From assembly GCF_036711975.1 (NCBI RefSeq), contig NC_091972.1:27781001-27845000 (forward strand): a stretch of 64,000 bases of DNA. Direction: 5' to 3'. Below, in pieces: positions 18,888-31,200 of this stretch. Both the position numbers and the translations under genes were made by a program. The notes beneath the pieces are model-generated. The model made no database searches. It saw only the letters and a program-made list of their open reading frames with translations, and was not told the DNA's origin. The stretch is from Onthophagus taurus (lineage: Eukaryota; Arthropoda; Insecta; Coleoptera; Scarabaeidae). The first letter of the stretch is position 1; every line of letters begins with the position of its first letter.

Positions 18888-20986
18888 CAGTGTTGCCAAC
18901 TTGAGAGATATATCCCGATTCGGGAGATTTTTCAGTATTCCTAGAAACAAAGGATATTCGTCTATTTTGAGAGATTTTTAATTTCTCAAAATTATTATAT
19001 TATAAAATTTAAATATGTTTTTGTAATTTAACATTTGCACTATCTTCTAATTATAAGACGATCAATATTTAGTAATAGCGCCATCTATCAGAGATTTGCC
19101 GAACGTAATAAATCTATCCGAAACAATTCGGGTATTTACCGCATCGAGGCTACGCCATGTTATGTCATATTCAATAATTGATTACGAGAGTAAACTGCGT
19201 AGAATCGTAAACCGTGTAGAGTACCGAGTCGGATTGTCTTTACTGTATAGAGTGTATTGTTTAAAAAAATGGAAGATTCTTCATCAGATACGGAACATTT
19301 AGAACCTCCTCAAAAAAAGTTCCACCAAGAAAAAGGAACCAAAGTTTTCCATGAATGTTGGTTGCAGGATCCCCATTTTAAAAACTAGTTAACAGCGGAT
19401 AAGAAAAATAAAAATAAATGCAGGTAGTCGCGCTTCCTTTAATCAATAAAATTAAATTAATTATAAAATAATTTATATTTCTGTGTGAACATTATTAAAT
19501 TTTAGATGTTCCGTTTGTAATGTAGACTTGACATGCGGTAAGAGTGAGAAAATATGTCAGCGGTTAAAACGACAAAACCATTGGCTAATTATTTTGTTAG
19601 TAATGATAAAGATATACATGTTTATAATATTAAAAGAGCTGAAATTAAACTTTCTGTATTTTTCGCGGAGCACAATGTTGCTACCCAAGTTGTGGATCAT
19701 TTAGTAGCTCTGTTAAAATGTATCAGGAAGTGCGAAACGATGCGCTGTTTTAGCGGAGTTGCAAGATTACTTTAACCAGAGCAAACAAAAAATTTTTAAT
19801 TAGTAACTACACGTTGGTTGAGTCGGCACGACTGTGTAGTACGAATTTTAAATAATTGGAATGTGTTAGAACATTTCTTTTTACTAGCAATAACTGAGGA
19901 TAAATTAAAAAGTGCAGAAACTATCCACAATGACATGAAAAATATGTATTTAAAAGGGTATTTATATATCATGAAGTATGGTCCAAGTTTTTTAAATTCC
20001 CTTAATTCATTATTTCAATCAAATAGTCAGTTCATAAATTACATGGGCACTGTAATACTTTATTTATACGACTATGCACTAATTATTTAAAACCGGATGT
20101 CAAACTGAACATTTCTTGCCATTAGATAAGATTAAATTAGGTGATGAGTGTGAAAGCTTTATAAAATCTTTACCACTGGACGGTCAACAGGAGATTCGAA
20201 AAAATGTTTATCATTTTACGTAACTACTGAAATTTTAAAACGATTTCCACTTAACACTTAATAATCACATTTTTAAAGCAATGGAATTTTTAGATCCCCA
20301 AGTGGCATTTTCAATTAAGAAGAATTCTGATATTGATATAGTTGGATTGGCTATTGATTTTTTTAATTTCATTGCCACTGACATATCAATTGAGTGGCAG
20401 AAACTAGCTACTTCATTCGATGAAACTGAAATCGATGTGGCTTCAAATTGGATGAAAAAAAATTTTAATAACGACCACTTATTTACAAATTTAGGAAAAC
20501 TTGCCAATATTATTTTAACATTGCCTCATACAAATGCTGAAGCAGAAAGAATTTTTTCCATGGTAACAGATATTAAAATGAAAAAAGGAAATAGAACGGG
20601 CGAGGAAACATTAAATGCAATGTGCGTTATTCGTAACGCTTTACAACAGAATAATTAAACATGCGTTGATTATCCCACCCCAAACGACTTATTACAAAAA
20701 TATGTATATAAAGAATTTTATAGTTTTAAGGACTGATTAGTACTATCGGAAAACATATTTATATGATTTCTAACTTAATATGTTTGATTTTAAATATATT
20801 TTTTATTAAGTTTTATATTTTATAGGAGTATTAGTAGTTAAAAACTACTTACTTTGAAATTTTATGTTAGTCTTTTCTATTTAAAAACAATTTTTAAATT
20901 TATTTGTAGTTTTTTTTTTGCTTAATAGATGGGATTTTTAAAGCACTGCGCATAGGACTTTTTGTTACATTGTGTTGGTACCACTG
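18888..20986 (+). mobile_element. hAT transposon, degenerate
   Basis: The left tip reads CAGTGTTGCCAAC (18888-18900) and the right tip is GTTGGTACCACTG (20974-20986), an inverted repeat of hAT type with few mismatches. CATGCGAC (18877-18884) and CATGCGAG (20987-20994) resemble an 8 bp target duplication, though three bases separate the left one from the tip. The interior encodes a decayed hAT transposase. Confidence 0.75.
19270..20658 (+). pseudogene. hAT transposase, multiple frameshifts and stops
   Basis: Pieces in order: an N-terminal acidic start (MEDSSSDTEHLEPPQKKF) and a WLQDPHF motif near 19,350 (the zinc-finger region is interrupted); IKRAEIKLSVFFAEHNVA and VDHLVALLK (19,640-19,720); RHDCVVRILNNWNVLEHFF with LFQSNSQF (19,820-20,040); and an intact C-terminal dimerisation domain at 20281-20658 with LPHTNAEAERIFSMV and KMKKGNRT. 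This is a single-copy hAT gene in decay. The catalytic acids cannot be verified because the middle is scrambled. Confidence 0.85.
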
Positions 20987-21630
20987 CATGCGAGCTGCAT
21001 TTTGCCCGGTGCGGTACCCAGTATAAATAATAACAGTAAAGATTGATGATGAAAGTGATCAAATGGTGAAATTTGTTCAATTAATTGAAAATTACCAATG
21101 GTTATACAATCATACTTTACTAGAATACTCTAGAAAGGATCGTACCGAAAAAGCTTAGTCTGCAATAGGCCCAAAATTGAAATAGACAGAAAATTTCAAA
21201 ATTGTTTAATATATTACTTCAATTCGATAAAAATTCGGGCGATATTCTTCTAGAAAAAAGGCTTAGGTTATATTTTTGAACGCGCATTTTTTGAGATAAA
21301 ATTGAAATGTACAGGTATCCCAAAATTGAGATACCATGCTTAAGTTGACATTTTTAAATAGGAACCCCATCATTTTTTTGTTGCATTTATGGATTCTACG
21401 TAAAATTCAGAGTATTTTTCATGTTACACGTAATTCAGCTGTCTTCGAAAAAAATGGCAATTAAAAAAGAACTGCTATTTTATTTCGGATAAATAAAATT
21501 TTTGGAAATTTTCAATTACTAAAAGTAAGTGGTAACTACTGCGAATGGAACTAAGATGCATACTGCCAGAGTACATACATTATGTATAGATTAAAATTAT
21601 GTTAGAATTCTTTTTCGTTATACCATTATT
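20987..21630. other. AT-rich spacer left of the histone cluster
   Basis: I see no gene. Two similar phrases (CCAAAATTGAAATAGACAG near 21,172 and CCCAAAATTGAGATACC near 21,319) suggest a decayed repeat. Confidence 0.35.
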
Positions 21631-21646
21631 GGCCCTGAGAAGGGCC
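21631..21646 (-). terminator. H1 histone mRNA 3' stem-loop
   Basis: On the reverse strand this reads GGCCCTTCTCAGGGCC, a 6 bp stem with a four-base UCUC loop, 51 bases past the H1 stop. Downstream lies GAAAAAGAATT, a purine-rich element suited to U7 snRNA pairing. It replaces polyadenylation and is bound by SLBP. Confidence 0.93.
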
Positions 21647-21696
21647 TTTGTGTGGCGGCTTGTGAGAAAGCCCTTAATTGTAATAAATTGCAGAGC

Positions 21697-22488
21697 TCAT
21701 TTTTTTTTTGGTAAACTTCTCTTTTTCGTGGACGACGATTTCAATTGTGCAGCACCACCAGCGACTTTCTTGGCGGTTTTGGGTTTCGGCGCTTTCGGCT
21801 TTTTCGTTGGTCCCTTGGTAACTTTTTTAGCTTTTGATGGTGCTTTTCTAACCGTGGTGGTTTTTTTGACTGCGGCAGTAGTAGAGCTGGTTACTTTCTT
21901 TTCTCCGACCGTTGGCGACTTTTTGGCTTTTACTGCAGCCTTCTTTTTGCTTTCAACAACAGGGGAACCGGACACCGGCGTTGTTTTTGCCTTCGCAGGT
22001 GAGGAGGATTTCTTCGTAGAGGCAGCTCGAGCTTTGGCCCTTTTAGATACGGCGGCGGCGGCGGCAGGTTTCTTTTTAAGGGAGGAAGTCGTTACTCTGC
22101 CTGACTTTTTTGCAGAGGCCGATGCCAGTTTAAACGATCCTGACGCACCTTTACCTTTAGTTTGGACAATACCGCCTGCAGCGATGGCGGTCTTCAGGAA
22201 TTTCTTAATAAACGGAGCCATCTTCTCAGCGTCAACTTTGTAATTAGAAGTCATGTACTTTTTAATAGCTTGAAGCGACGAACCGTTGCGTTCCTTAAGG
22301 GTCTTAATCGCGTTATTCACCATTTCGGATGTGGGTGGATGGGTGGCTTTTGATCGTTGGCTTTTCTTTTTCTTCGTCGACGAATCGGAGGAGGAACCAC
22401 CGCCGGCAGCTTTGTTTTTTACGGGTGAAGTGTTTTCCGTTTCGGAAGATACGGGGGTTTGCTGTTCCGTTTGTTGTACATCCGTCAT
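21697..22488 (-). CDS. H1: Linker histone H1, 263 aa
   Basis: The first ATG is at 22488 ([10 protein letters not shown]...); the longer reading from 22509 begins at a TTG and is not used. Residues ~50-125 form the winged-helix globular domain ([51 protein letters not shown]). The tail is rich in Lys, Ala, Pro and Ser. Size and composition match insect H1 (about 250 residues). It binds linker DNA at the nucleosome dyad and compacts chromatin. It lies 4.7 kb from H3 because of intervening repeats. The stem-loop at 21631-21646 marks it as a replication-dependent gene. Confidence 0.97.
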   Translation of the reverse strand: MTDVQQTEQQTPVSSETENTSPVKNKAAGGGSSSDSSTKKKKSQRSKATHPPTSEMVNNAIKTLKERNGSSLQAIKKYMTSNYKVDAEKMAPFIKKFLKTAIAAGGIVQTKGKGASGSFKLASASAKKSGRVTTSSLKKKPAAAAAVSKRAKARAASTKKSSSPAKAKTTPVSGSPVVESKKKAAVKAKKSPTVGEKKVTSSTTAAVKKTTTVRKAPSKAKKVTKGPTKKPKAPKPKTAKKVAGGAAQLKSSSTKKRSLPKKK

Positions 22489-23540
22489 TGTAGCGGCAGT
22501 TTGTAACAAAAATATTTTTTACAAAAACTCACGTGCACGAATGTCAACTTCGTACAAGTTATTCACAAACATTTTCCTCAGAAAATTGAACCCAACGTTG
22601 AATGTACATACCGAAGCCGAAAACCCGTCCAAAGTCGATTTTCCTCCGTTCGCACTGCTGGCATCACAACGGCGGTCTCGTGTTCGCAACTTTCTAGAAA
22701 AAGGAACCCGCTTGTGTTGGCGTCGCGACGTAAATATTCCCGTTAGGTATTTCAGTATAGTGGAAGAAGTTAACTCGTCGTCTACGTAAAAATTTTACTT
22801 GTGGGGGTACGATTTCGTTGTGTAGCGACGGTTGAAAGTATAAGATGTCATTGACGTGACCGTCGTCGTAAACTTTAGCGTCGTCGAATTTCGCGCGTAT
22901 GTAAAAACGGACTGAATTTTCAATGAGAATAGCTTTCTTAAACGTTTTAAAACCACGAGGTGTGTAAATTTTATCAATATGTCTAAGCTTTTATCCTTAA
23001 AACGAGGACGATGCGATCGGCAATTCCACATTGGTCGCGAGTTTTCTCGTTGTTTCGAACATTATTGCCGACGTCGAGGACGCGAGAAAAGTGGTATATT
23101 GCGGCTCTAATTTAGGGATTACGTTTTCGTGTAAGCGTCGTATCATGCAAATACCTTCACGTGAGTGAAAAGTGAAATATTCGAGTGTTATATTCACACC
23201 GCCAATGTCGGTCGTTACGCATTTACTCAAGTCATTCATTCATTGCTATTAGTTTTTAGGTTCATATGGTCAATATGATACCAATTATGTATATCAAATC
23301 TAATTTCTATTATTCTATACTTAATAGTATAATATATGCATATATTTTTCCTTTCACACACTTTATCATATCTAAGTGTTGTGTAAACTTATTTAGACCT
23401 GGTTAATGTTGTTAAGTGTTGTGTTTTATATTGATTATGTTTTAGCTTATTGACGAAACTTGTTTTGACCGTTATTAAATAATATTATTTTAATTCAATG
23501 GATTATTTGGAGTTTCCCTTTAGAGAAGAATGTCACAAAA
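22489..23540. other. H1 upstream region and spacer
   Basis: No gene seen. It should hold the H1 promoter, but there is no clear TATA within 150 bases. A CACAAACATTTTCC stretch near 22,563-22,576 resembles the AAACACA-type element of H1 promoters only weakly. The remainder is mixed-composition spacer. Confidence 0.35.
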
Positions 23541-24375
23541 CATGAAGCAGATACTGCGACATGAGATTTATCCCGCAAAAATGTTTTGAATACGTTTTAA
23601 AATCAACGTATTTAGGTTAATTAGGTAACAATAGCGATTAAACATGAAGGCAACTTATACTCAAATAATTGTTGTAAATGATGATAATGGTCTTCTTCAT
23701 TGCGACTTGCTAGTCTTGCTACGAGAGTATCGTCTAGATATAAAAAAGGAAATTTAAGCCAGAAAGAACTTCGTTTATAAATCGTTGGAAGGTTTGTGCA
23801 GCGTTGCGTATTCTTAAGGTGGTAAATGAGAGTACTCTTCGGCTGGAGTCCGATCGAAAACTACGTAGAAAGGAACGACCGTTAGTACAGTCGTTACAAT
23901 GTGGAAGCTTTCGGAAATAACTATATTCCTACTGCAGGGAAAACAATTTAAATGACAAGGTTAAGCCTGGCTGGTTGGTCTTCTGGCATTAACACAACAA
24001 ACTAACAAAATCCATATTAAAGTTATTGAAATTGAATTAATGAACAGAAAGACCACGTTAAAAGTTAAAAACCTGAAGTAGGTCGATTTTCCCAAGAGTT
24101 TTCTACAGTTCCTACATTGTAACAACTCGACCCCCCCGACGGTATCCCTTTCTACCCTCTTTCAAATGGGTTCAATTGTTAGAGACAAGGTTAACACCAC
24201 GTTAGTCAAGCACACGTCAAGAATGGCATGAAAAGCGTTATTTCCTTGCCGCTTTAATTGATTATTTGAAGCAAATACTGCGACAGGAACAAAAACAAAA
24301 ATGTTTTGAATACGGTTTGAAATCGACATAGGTCATTTAAGTAATAATATCGATTATACATAAAGGCAACTTGGT
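23541..24375 (+). repeat. Direct repeat, ~110 bp, copies 722 bp apart
   Basis: Sequence around 23541-23655 (GAAGCAGATACTGCGACA, AATGTTTTGAATACG, then CATGAAGGCAACTT) recurs at about 24265-24375 with scattered differences (GAAGCAAATACTGCGACA, AATGTTTTGAATACG, CATAAAGGCAACTT). The spacer between holds no gene. This may be a leftover of an old tandem duplication in the H1-H3 interval. Confidence 0.65.
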
Positions 24376-24739
24376 TTATACAAAGTTTTTGTAGTGAAAT
24401 TTAAATGCGGTCAATAAAAACTCTGAAGAATTCTACTTAGAAAACCAAATCGGAGGATTACTTACCAATTATTATTTCTGTCTTGGAAATATATCAAACC
24501 CTCCTAAAACATGAGAGCAAATTTAAGTACAATGGAAATAATCAATTATAATTACTATCGCAATAGTTGTTTTTCAGAAAATAATCTCTTGGTTCTGCAA
24601 AGAACTGATCTTATTGAGGAGGAGGCCTTTCGGTATGCGGCTACTCCTCCACCCAACTACCGAATCCAACCCACCAAAAACTAGCACTACTCCCCTACAT
24701 AATCGAACACAGCTCCTACCGCTAACCAGTTCCAATCAT

Positions 24740-25155
24740 TCATATGGATTTATGGCTGTCATCCATAATCCTATTCAATTCTCCTTTACCTTCTGTCTCT
24801 GTCTTCTCCTCCCTTTCGGACACTCCTGCAAGATATGCTGCAGGGTGTCCTCACTCACCTCACACAGACACATCCCGTTCATATCCCTCTCAAAGATACA
24901 TTGAATGGACCATGCTCCGTCATCAGCGGAATGCCCTTACCGAACATGGCCACACTCTACACTTACTCCCTTGACTCTTACCGTCTTACCCGCTCTCCTC
25001 ATCCCTACATCATCTCTAAACTCTCATCCCAATTCCACTATCTTACCCATTTTCTTCGCCCTCTTAAATACTTTCACAACATCATTCACCTCCACACTTC
25101 TTCTTTTACTCATTATCAACCACTCTACCGCTGTCATATTGTCGTTACACACCAT
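24740..25155 (-). pseudogene. LINE C-terminal fragment with zinc-knuckle-like motif
   Basis: Reverse-strand pieces read AVEWLIMSKRRSVEVNDVV and, further on, CIFERDMNGMCLCEVSEDTL followed by QHILQECPKGRR. This CxC...H...CP pattern is the C-terminal knuckle of R1/Jockey-type LINE proteins. Several stops interrupt it. It abuts the H1 pseudogene. Assignment rests on this single motif. Confidence 0.45.
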
Positions 25156-25535
25156 TAAAGGCCAAAGCTACGGAGCTGTTAACGAAAAAGGCGAAGATTC
25201 AGAAGTCGAAACCACCGACATCAGAAATGGTTAACGGCGCTATTAAGAATCTAGGTGAGCGCGGCGGTTCTATCAAAAAGTACACCGTTTATTAAGAAAA
25301 TTCTTCAACGCTGCCATTGTTTGGGGTGCTCTTATCCAAACCAAGAGCAAGGGAGCGTGGGCGACATTATGACCGGCGAAATCCTCCGCGAAAAGAGCAC
25401 AACAGCCAAGGCGAAAATGACTCCGATTGACGAAAGAAACGAGACGAACCCCCCTGTTACGTCACCCAAAGCAACATCAAAAGCGCAAAAGACCACCAAA
25501 AGTCTTTCAATGTGTGCAAAGATAGTTTACCAGTG
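25155..25535 (+). pseudogene. Histone H1 pseudogene
   Basis: Forward pieces match the globular domain of H1 in the same cluster: [20 protein letters not shown], then IKKY directly (the SLQA stretch is missing), then PFIKKI and, after a one-base shift, NAAIVWGALIQTKSKGAW. A Lys/Pro/Thr-rich tail follows in changing frames. Internal deletions and at least three frame changes rule out function. It faces the opposite way from the live H1 gene at 22 kb. It implies that the cluster once had more H1 copies or a tandem unit that has since decayed. Confidence 0.85.
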
Positions 25536-25559
25536 ATGTGGCGCTGTAACGCTAAGGCA

Positions 25560-25720
25560 TGGGTAACTCGCGATGTGTTGTCGTTCTCGATAACCCACCG
25601 GCACATTCACCAGATTTAGGAGCAGAAGTTGGATGGATTACGATGACATATCTGCCACCTAAGACCACCTCCCTTATACAACCCACGGATTAATTGGTTA
25701 TAGCCATGAAATATATATAT
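25560..25720 (+). pseudogene. pogo/Tigger-type transposase fragment
   Basis: The forward frame reads CVVVLDNPPAHSPDL, then YLPPKTTSLIQPTD, matching the second catalytic Asp block (LDNAPGHP) and the LPPNTTSLIQPMDQG block of pogo/Tigger DDE enzymes. A stop follows at once. Only this piece is present, spliced directly to the H1 pseudogene. Confidence 0.8.
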
Positions 25721-25859
25721 ATATATGGCCCATTGAAAACGAGCTGAAGGCCTGAAACACGTCAAGTTTGTTTCTCAGGAGGGCCACTTTTGAAGCAAAA
25801 TTATTCCCCAAACTTTACCCTCCGAAGCGGGGTGTCGGGGAACATTATAAAGCAACCAG

Positions 25860-26490
25860 AAGCGCACGATTTCTGCCGTGTCCTTGGGATTATTGTCTTG
25901 TTAAAAAGTAAATGATCTCGCTATCCAAAAATTTCTAGCACTTTCTAATCAATTATTTTTTAAATATCAAGGTAATATCGTTTATCCATGATACCATTTA
26001 TAAATGTCGTATTGCCTGCACGAGCAGCTGACATATATGTACACCCACAACATAGCACTACCACCTCTATATTTTACTGTTGGGCACAAATTTTCTCGTT
26101 TTGAATGCTTCGTTACGTTTTCGCCAAATTTTGGTGCGCGAATCACAATTAAATAAATCAATTTTTTCAAGTTTCATCACTAAAAATCACGTAACAACTT
26201 AAGGCATGGTGTGTGACACGGGCGACTGACACCGGCAGATTTTCACGTGCCCGTGTCTGATACGGGCGCTCTTGTTATATCTAAAAAAGTCGATGATTTA
26301 AATAAATAAGGCATGCCTTAAGTGGTTAATTTCCAAAATTCATCGTCTTTAGAAATGTGTAATGTACTGCACTGACGAACGAGCTTTTTTTACAATTTGG
26401 CTAATTTCACCTAGTGATATCCTATCTTTTCATAAACTAACAATCAAATCTCGAATCCTTTGTGAAATTTGGCGGTTTCTTATACTCATT
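25860..26490 (-). pseudogene. Tc1-type transposase fragments, interrupted by a small MITE
   Basis: The reverse strand carries an N-terminal HTH-like piece (ISQRIRDLIVSL, RISLGEISQIVKKARSS at about 26,350-26,490). On the far side of the MITE 26203-26317 it carries a catalytic-domain piece (NLCPTVKYRGGSAMLWVYI, corresponding to CVPTVKYGGGSVMVWG). The second and third catalytic acids are not visible. Confidence 0.75.
26203..26317. mobile_element. 115 bp MITE flanked by TTAA
   Basis: TTAA stands at 26199-26202 and 26318-26321. The ends read GGCATGGTG and (reverse complement) GGCATGCC. Inside is a strong hairpin with GACACGGGC and GCCCGTGTC as arms. It interrupts the Tc1 fragment. TTAA targets suggest piggyBac mobilisation, but that is inference. 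Confidence 0.6.
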
Positions 26491-27140
26491 TTTAATAAAT
26501 ATCCAAACATTGAATGGCACTAATACGAGATCAAACTACAGTAGTCTGTTTGCAAGAACATACGCGTCTAGGGAATTAAGACAGTTTAAGAATGGAATTA
26601 AGAATCTAAGGTAGTCGGTGTGTGTAAAATTTACGCCTTTTCTTGTATTTACTTTTTTTATAAATCCCAAAAACGTTCAATTTGGAAATAAATGTTACAG
26701 TTCGGATTCCTTATATTTCTTTATCAATCCCAACAAGTTTTTGATTACCTTAAAGAAGATACACCTTCATCTTCTTTAACTTTTATTGTACAAGTTTTAA
26801 AATTTAATTCGTACGGAAGCTTTCGTTGTAATCATCAATATTTGAATGCATATGGAAGCAAATTAAGTTTAAATTATTTAAACATCATAATCTTTTTTTT
26901 AATTACTAAAATCTTATATGAAATAATTGAATTTATTTTATATAAATTAAAAAAGAACTTAATTTTTTTTTGATTAAATCACATCTTAAGTTCACATTGA
27001 AAATTTTACACGCTATTACGTTTAGAAATTAGAAAATGCACATTATCCGAAGTCCATACTGAAAGAGCATTTTTGCTTTCATAATAAACACCGATTGAAG
27101 GGAAGCAAAACGAAAATTCTTTTTCATAAAACAAGTGATT
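26490..27140. other. AT-rich spacer downstream of H3
   Basis: No supported gene. One open stretch at 26692-26973 is very AT-rich and lacks any motif. Just after the H3 stem-loop (reverse direction) lies GAAAAAGAATT. Confidence 0.4.
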
Positions 27141-27156
27141 GGTTCTGAAAAGAACC
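27141..27156 (-). terminator. H3 histone mRNA 3' stem-loop
   Basis: The reverse strand reads GGTTCTTTTCAGAACC, a 6 bp stem with a UUUC loop, 36 bases past the H3 stop. The downstream GAAAAAGAATT matches the element after the H1 stem-loop. Confidence 0.95.
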
Positions 27157-27191
27157 GGTCTTGTTGGGAAGGTTTGGTTGATTGATGCAAA

Positions 27192-28163
<972 letters not shown>

Positions 28164-28228
28164 GAAATTTAAATTATGTACCTATTTTAATTTTGACGAC
28201 GACTGTTCTGTATTCAACACGACCACCC

Positions 28229-28244
28229 GGTTCTTTTCAGAACC
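28229..28244 (+). terminator. H4 histone mRNA 3' stem-loop
   Basis: GGTTCTTTTCAGAACC lies 65 bases past the H4 stop and is identical to the H3 and H2B stem-loops. Confidence 0.95.
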
Positions 28245-28955
28245 ACTATATTTATGAAAGTTAAGGAATATTTTCACATACAATCCGGACAATTACATAC
28301 ATACGTAATATGTATGTATGTATATTAGGTTCATTCCAACCACGCTTTAGACTTTTGACGGTCACAAGCCTGCACAGTTAAAAAGTGCGCTGCTGCCTTG
28401 AAAAGGATGATCCGCGACGTTTTGTCAAGCGTTCCAACCACAGAATATTATGTTATTCTGTGGTTCTAACGACCGTCGGTCGGACAAGTTCGTGTACCTG
28501 GTCCCGACCAAGAACGGTTCACGTCCTTTGGCGCTTGCACATATTTCATTTCCAATTGTGCAGCCTGTCTGTTATAGTTTCTGATATTTCTGGTGGTTTT
28601 TATGACTCTCAGAAACAGTAGTGGCACTAATTATCACCCCGAAAAAGTACCTCGACGTGATTTATGATAGGCCCTCCTACGAACTATGTAGGTCCAGGGG
28701 GCCGCACTTCTTTTTTTATTTTATTTGAAATTCAACAAAATAATGTAGTAAAGAATATAAATTTACTTATACTTGACTGATTTAAAAAAAAAATTAATAA
28801 TTGTTAATTGTTTAGACTTTAAGAATATAAATTTGAAATAAAAAAAAAAGAATTTACGCCTTAAAAAAAAGAAAAAGCACTTAAACAGTATTTAGAGTAC
28901 CAAATTATTGTTTACATTCGAATAATACACAATTTGAGTACCTCTTCCCATGGTA
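28245..28955. other. Spacer with simple repeats and a perfect 12 bp hairpin
   Basis: No gene. A (CATA)n/(TATG)n palindrome lies near 28,298-28,326. AACCACAGAATA and TATTCTGTGGTT form a hairpin with a six-base loop (28436-28465). From 28,710 to 28,950 it is A/T-run rich. Confidence 0.45.
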
Positions 28956-28959
28956 CTGG

Positions 28960-29643
28960 GAAGAGGAAAACTTTGAAGATGGGGAATTTCCAAAAATGGA
29001 TAATAGTTTTTAAAATAAAAAAAGATATCGTCATTGTACTGTTTCATGTGAATATTTAGCTGACCAGGCTAAGGTGTTTTACCGGAAACATTATGGAAAG
29101 GATGATTTTCGTGCTAGTAGAGGTTGGATGGCAAAATTTAGAAAAAGATATAGCCTGAGAAATTTTAAAATTACTGGCGAGAAGCTTTCTAACAATTTTC
29201 AAGCAATTGCACCTTTAAAAAAAAATTGGCTCTACACATTAGAAAAGAATACTTATGCCCTAATCAAATATATAACGCAGACGAGTCAGCTTTATTTTAT
29301 AAGCTTCTTCCAGATAGAACTTTGGTGGGATTCCACGAAAAACAGCACCAATGCCAACACAGAAGGAGACCGTAAATTAAAATTGCACGTTATTGGTAAA
29401 GCTAAGAATCCACGTGCCTTCAAAAACAAAGAAATACCAGTCATCTACAGATCAACTTCAAACGCGTGGATGACCTCGATACTTTTTGAGGAGTGGTTCA
29501 CGAAATGTTTTGTGCCAGAGGTGAGAAAATATTCTCAAGGGAATAACTTACCTGGAAAAGCGTTGTTATTAATCGATAATGCGCCAAGTCATGCTTTAGA
29601 AACCCAGTTAGTTAGTGACGATGGATTAAAACGCAAAGAATAA
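28960..29643 (+). pseudogene. Tigger/jerky-type transposase, frameshifted and truncated
   Basis: The forward strand shows part of the CENP-B-type DNA-binding domain (FRASRGWMAKFRKRY, KITGEKLSNN) and the catalytic domain. IYNADESALFYKLLPDRT (first Asp) is in a shifted frame around 29,260-29,350. The main frame returns for LKLHVIGKAKNPRAFK, NAWMTSILFEEWF and LLLIDNAPSHAL (second Asp). It stops at 29643 before the third acid. The inverted-repeat MITE begins just to the right. No element ends were found. Confidence 0.85.
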
Positions 29644-29654
29644 AAAAGGTATAA

Positions 29655-30304
29655 TTCAAGAATCGTCGATGAGAAATCACTCAAATAAGCCGTTACAAAT
29701 TAAAAAAAAGTACGGCAAGGTATAAAACTTACCGAAAAATAACTTTAACCCACCGGTAATATCAATCCTATCCTTTTCTATTTTCACAGCCGATATACCA
29801 ACATAACATTAATCCGATAAAATGTATGAAAGAATTAACAATTTGTTAACGCATATTTTCGGGTGAAATACCCTTGTTTCTTAGGTTTTCGACGCACAAC
29901 GACTAAAATGTCGTTGTTTACCATCTACCTGAAAAAGTCGGGTTGGAGGGACCGTCGAAAAAAAAAAAAAACTTTAACATTCAGATCCACACGAGCAAGC
30001 AGGTAGATGGTAAATAAAGACGTTTTAGTTATTGTAACCAAAAGAACAAGGGTATTTCACACGAAAATATGCGTTATAGTATCAACAAGTTTCATTTTTA
30101 CTTATTGGTTTTATTGGTGTTGTGTGCGGGATGTGGCAAAAACAATTAATAGGACCAGTGCTAACCGTGGTGCTGTGAAAATACATCGTTATCATTGTTG
30201 ATGACGTCACATGGAAACTTTAAAAATCGAAAGTTATTTTTTACTTTAAGGTAAGTTTTTCACTTTTCGTTGATTTTTTAGCGACACGATGATTTTTATA
30301 AAAT
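29655..30304. mobile_element. Foldback MITE related to the TTAA element at 6.1-9.6 kb
   Basis: It shares GAAATC-CTCAAATAAGCCGTTA, AAAGTACGGC-type sequence and the ACGCATATTTTCGGGTGA segment with the long element's ends. The latter is followed by AAATACCC and, later, TTTACCATCTACCTG. The left half (29,840-29,930) is the reverse complement of 30,000-30,090, making it almost palindromic. One TGACGTCAC lies near 30,200. Outer borders are approximate. Confidence 0.75.
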
Positions 30305-30479
30305 TCAACAAAAAATGTGATTCGTATTAATACCTTGATATTACAGGTCATGTTTAAAATATACATACATACATACATACGTATACGTATGCTACTTGAA
30401 AGAATATGTATAAAAAAGAAAATGATACATTTACACAACCGCAGACATCGATAGTTCATTATTCGACTATATTTTTTGT
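30305..30479. repeat. Simple CATA repeat beside H2A
   Basis: (ATAC)n at about 30,360-30,390 ends in the palindrome ATACGTATACGTAT. Otherwise this is spacer before the H2A stem-loop. Confidence 0.6.
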
Positions 30480-30495
30480 GGCCCTGAGAAGGGCC
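30480..30495 (-). terminator. H2A histone mRNA 3' stem-loop
   Basis: The reverse strand reads GGCCCTTCTCAGGGCC, identical to the H1 stem-loop and different in stem and loop from those of H3, H4 and H2B. Confidence 0.94.
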
Positions 30496-30531
30496 GTTTT
30501 GTTAATATGGTGTGACCAAGTTGTAATTAAA

Positions 30532-31200
<669 letters not shown>

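Noticed and set aside
19096-19302. Forward ORF of 68 codons before the hAT gene
   Set aside because: It lies in the hAT leader and lacks motifs; the transposase starts near 19,270 in another frame.
21599-22243. Long forward ORF opposite H1 (214 codons)
   Set aside because: It is the antisense shadow of the lysine/alanine-rich H1 gene.
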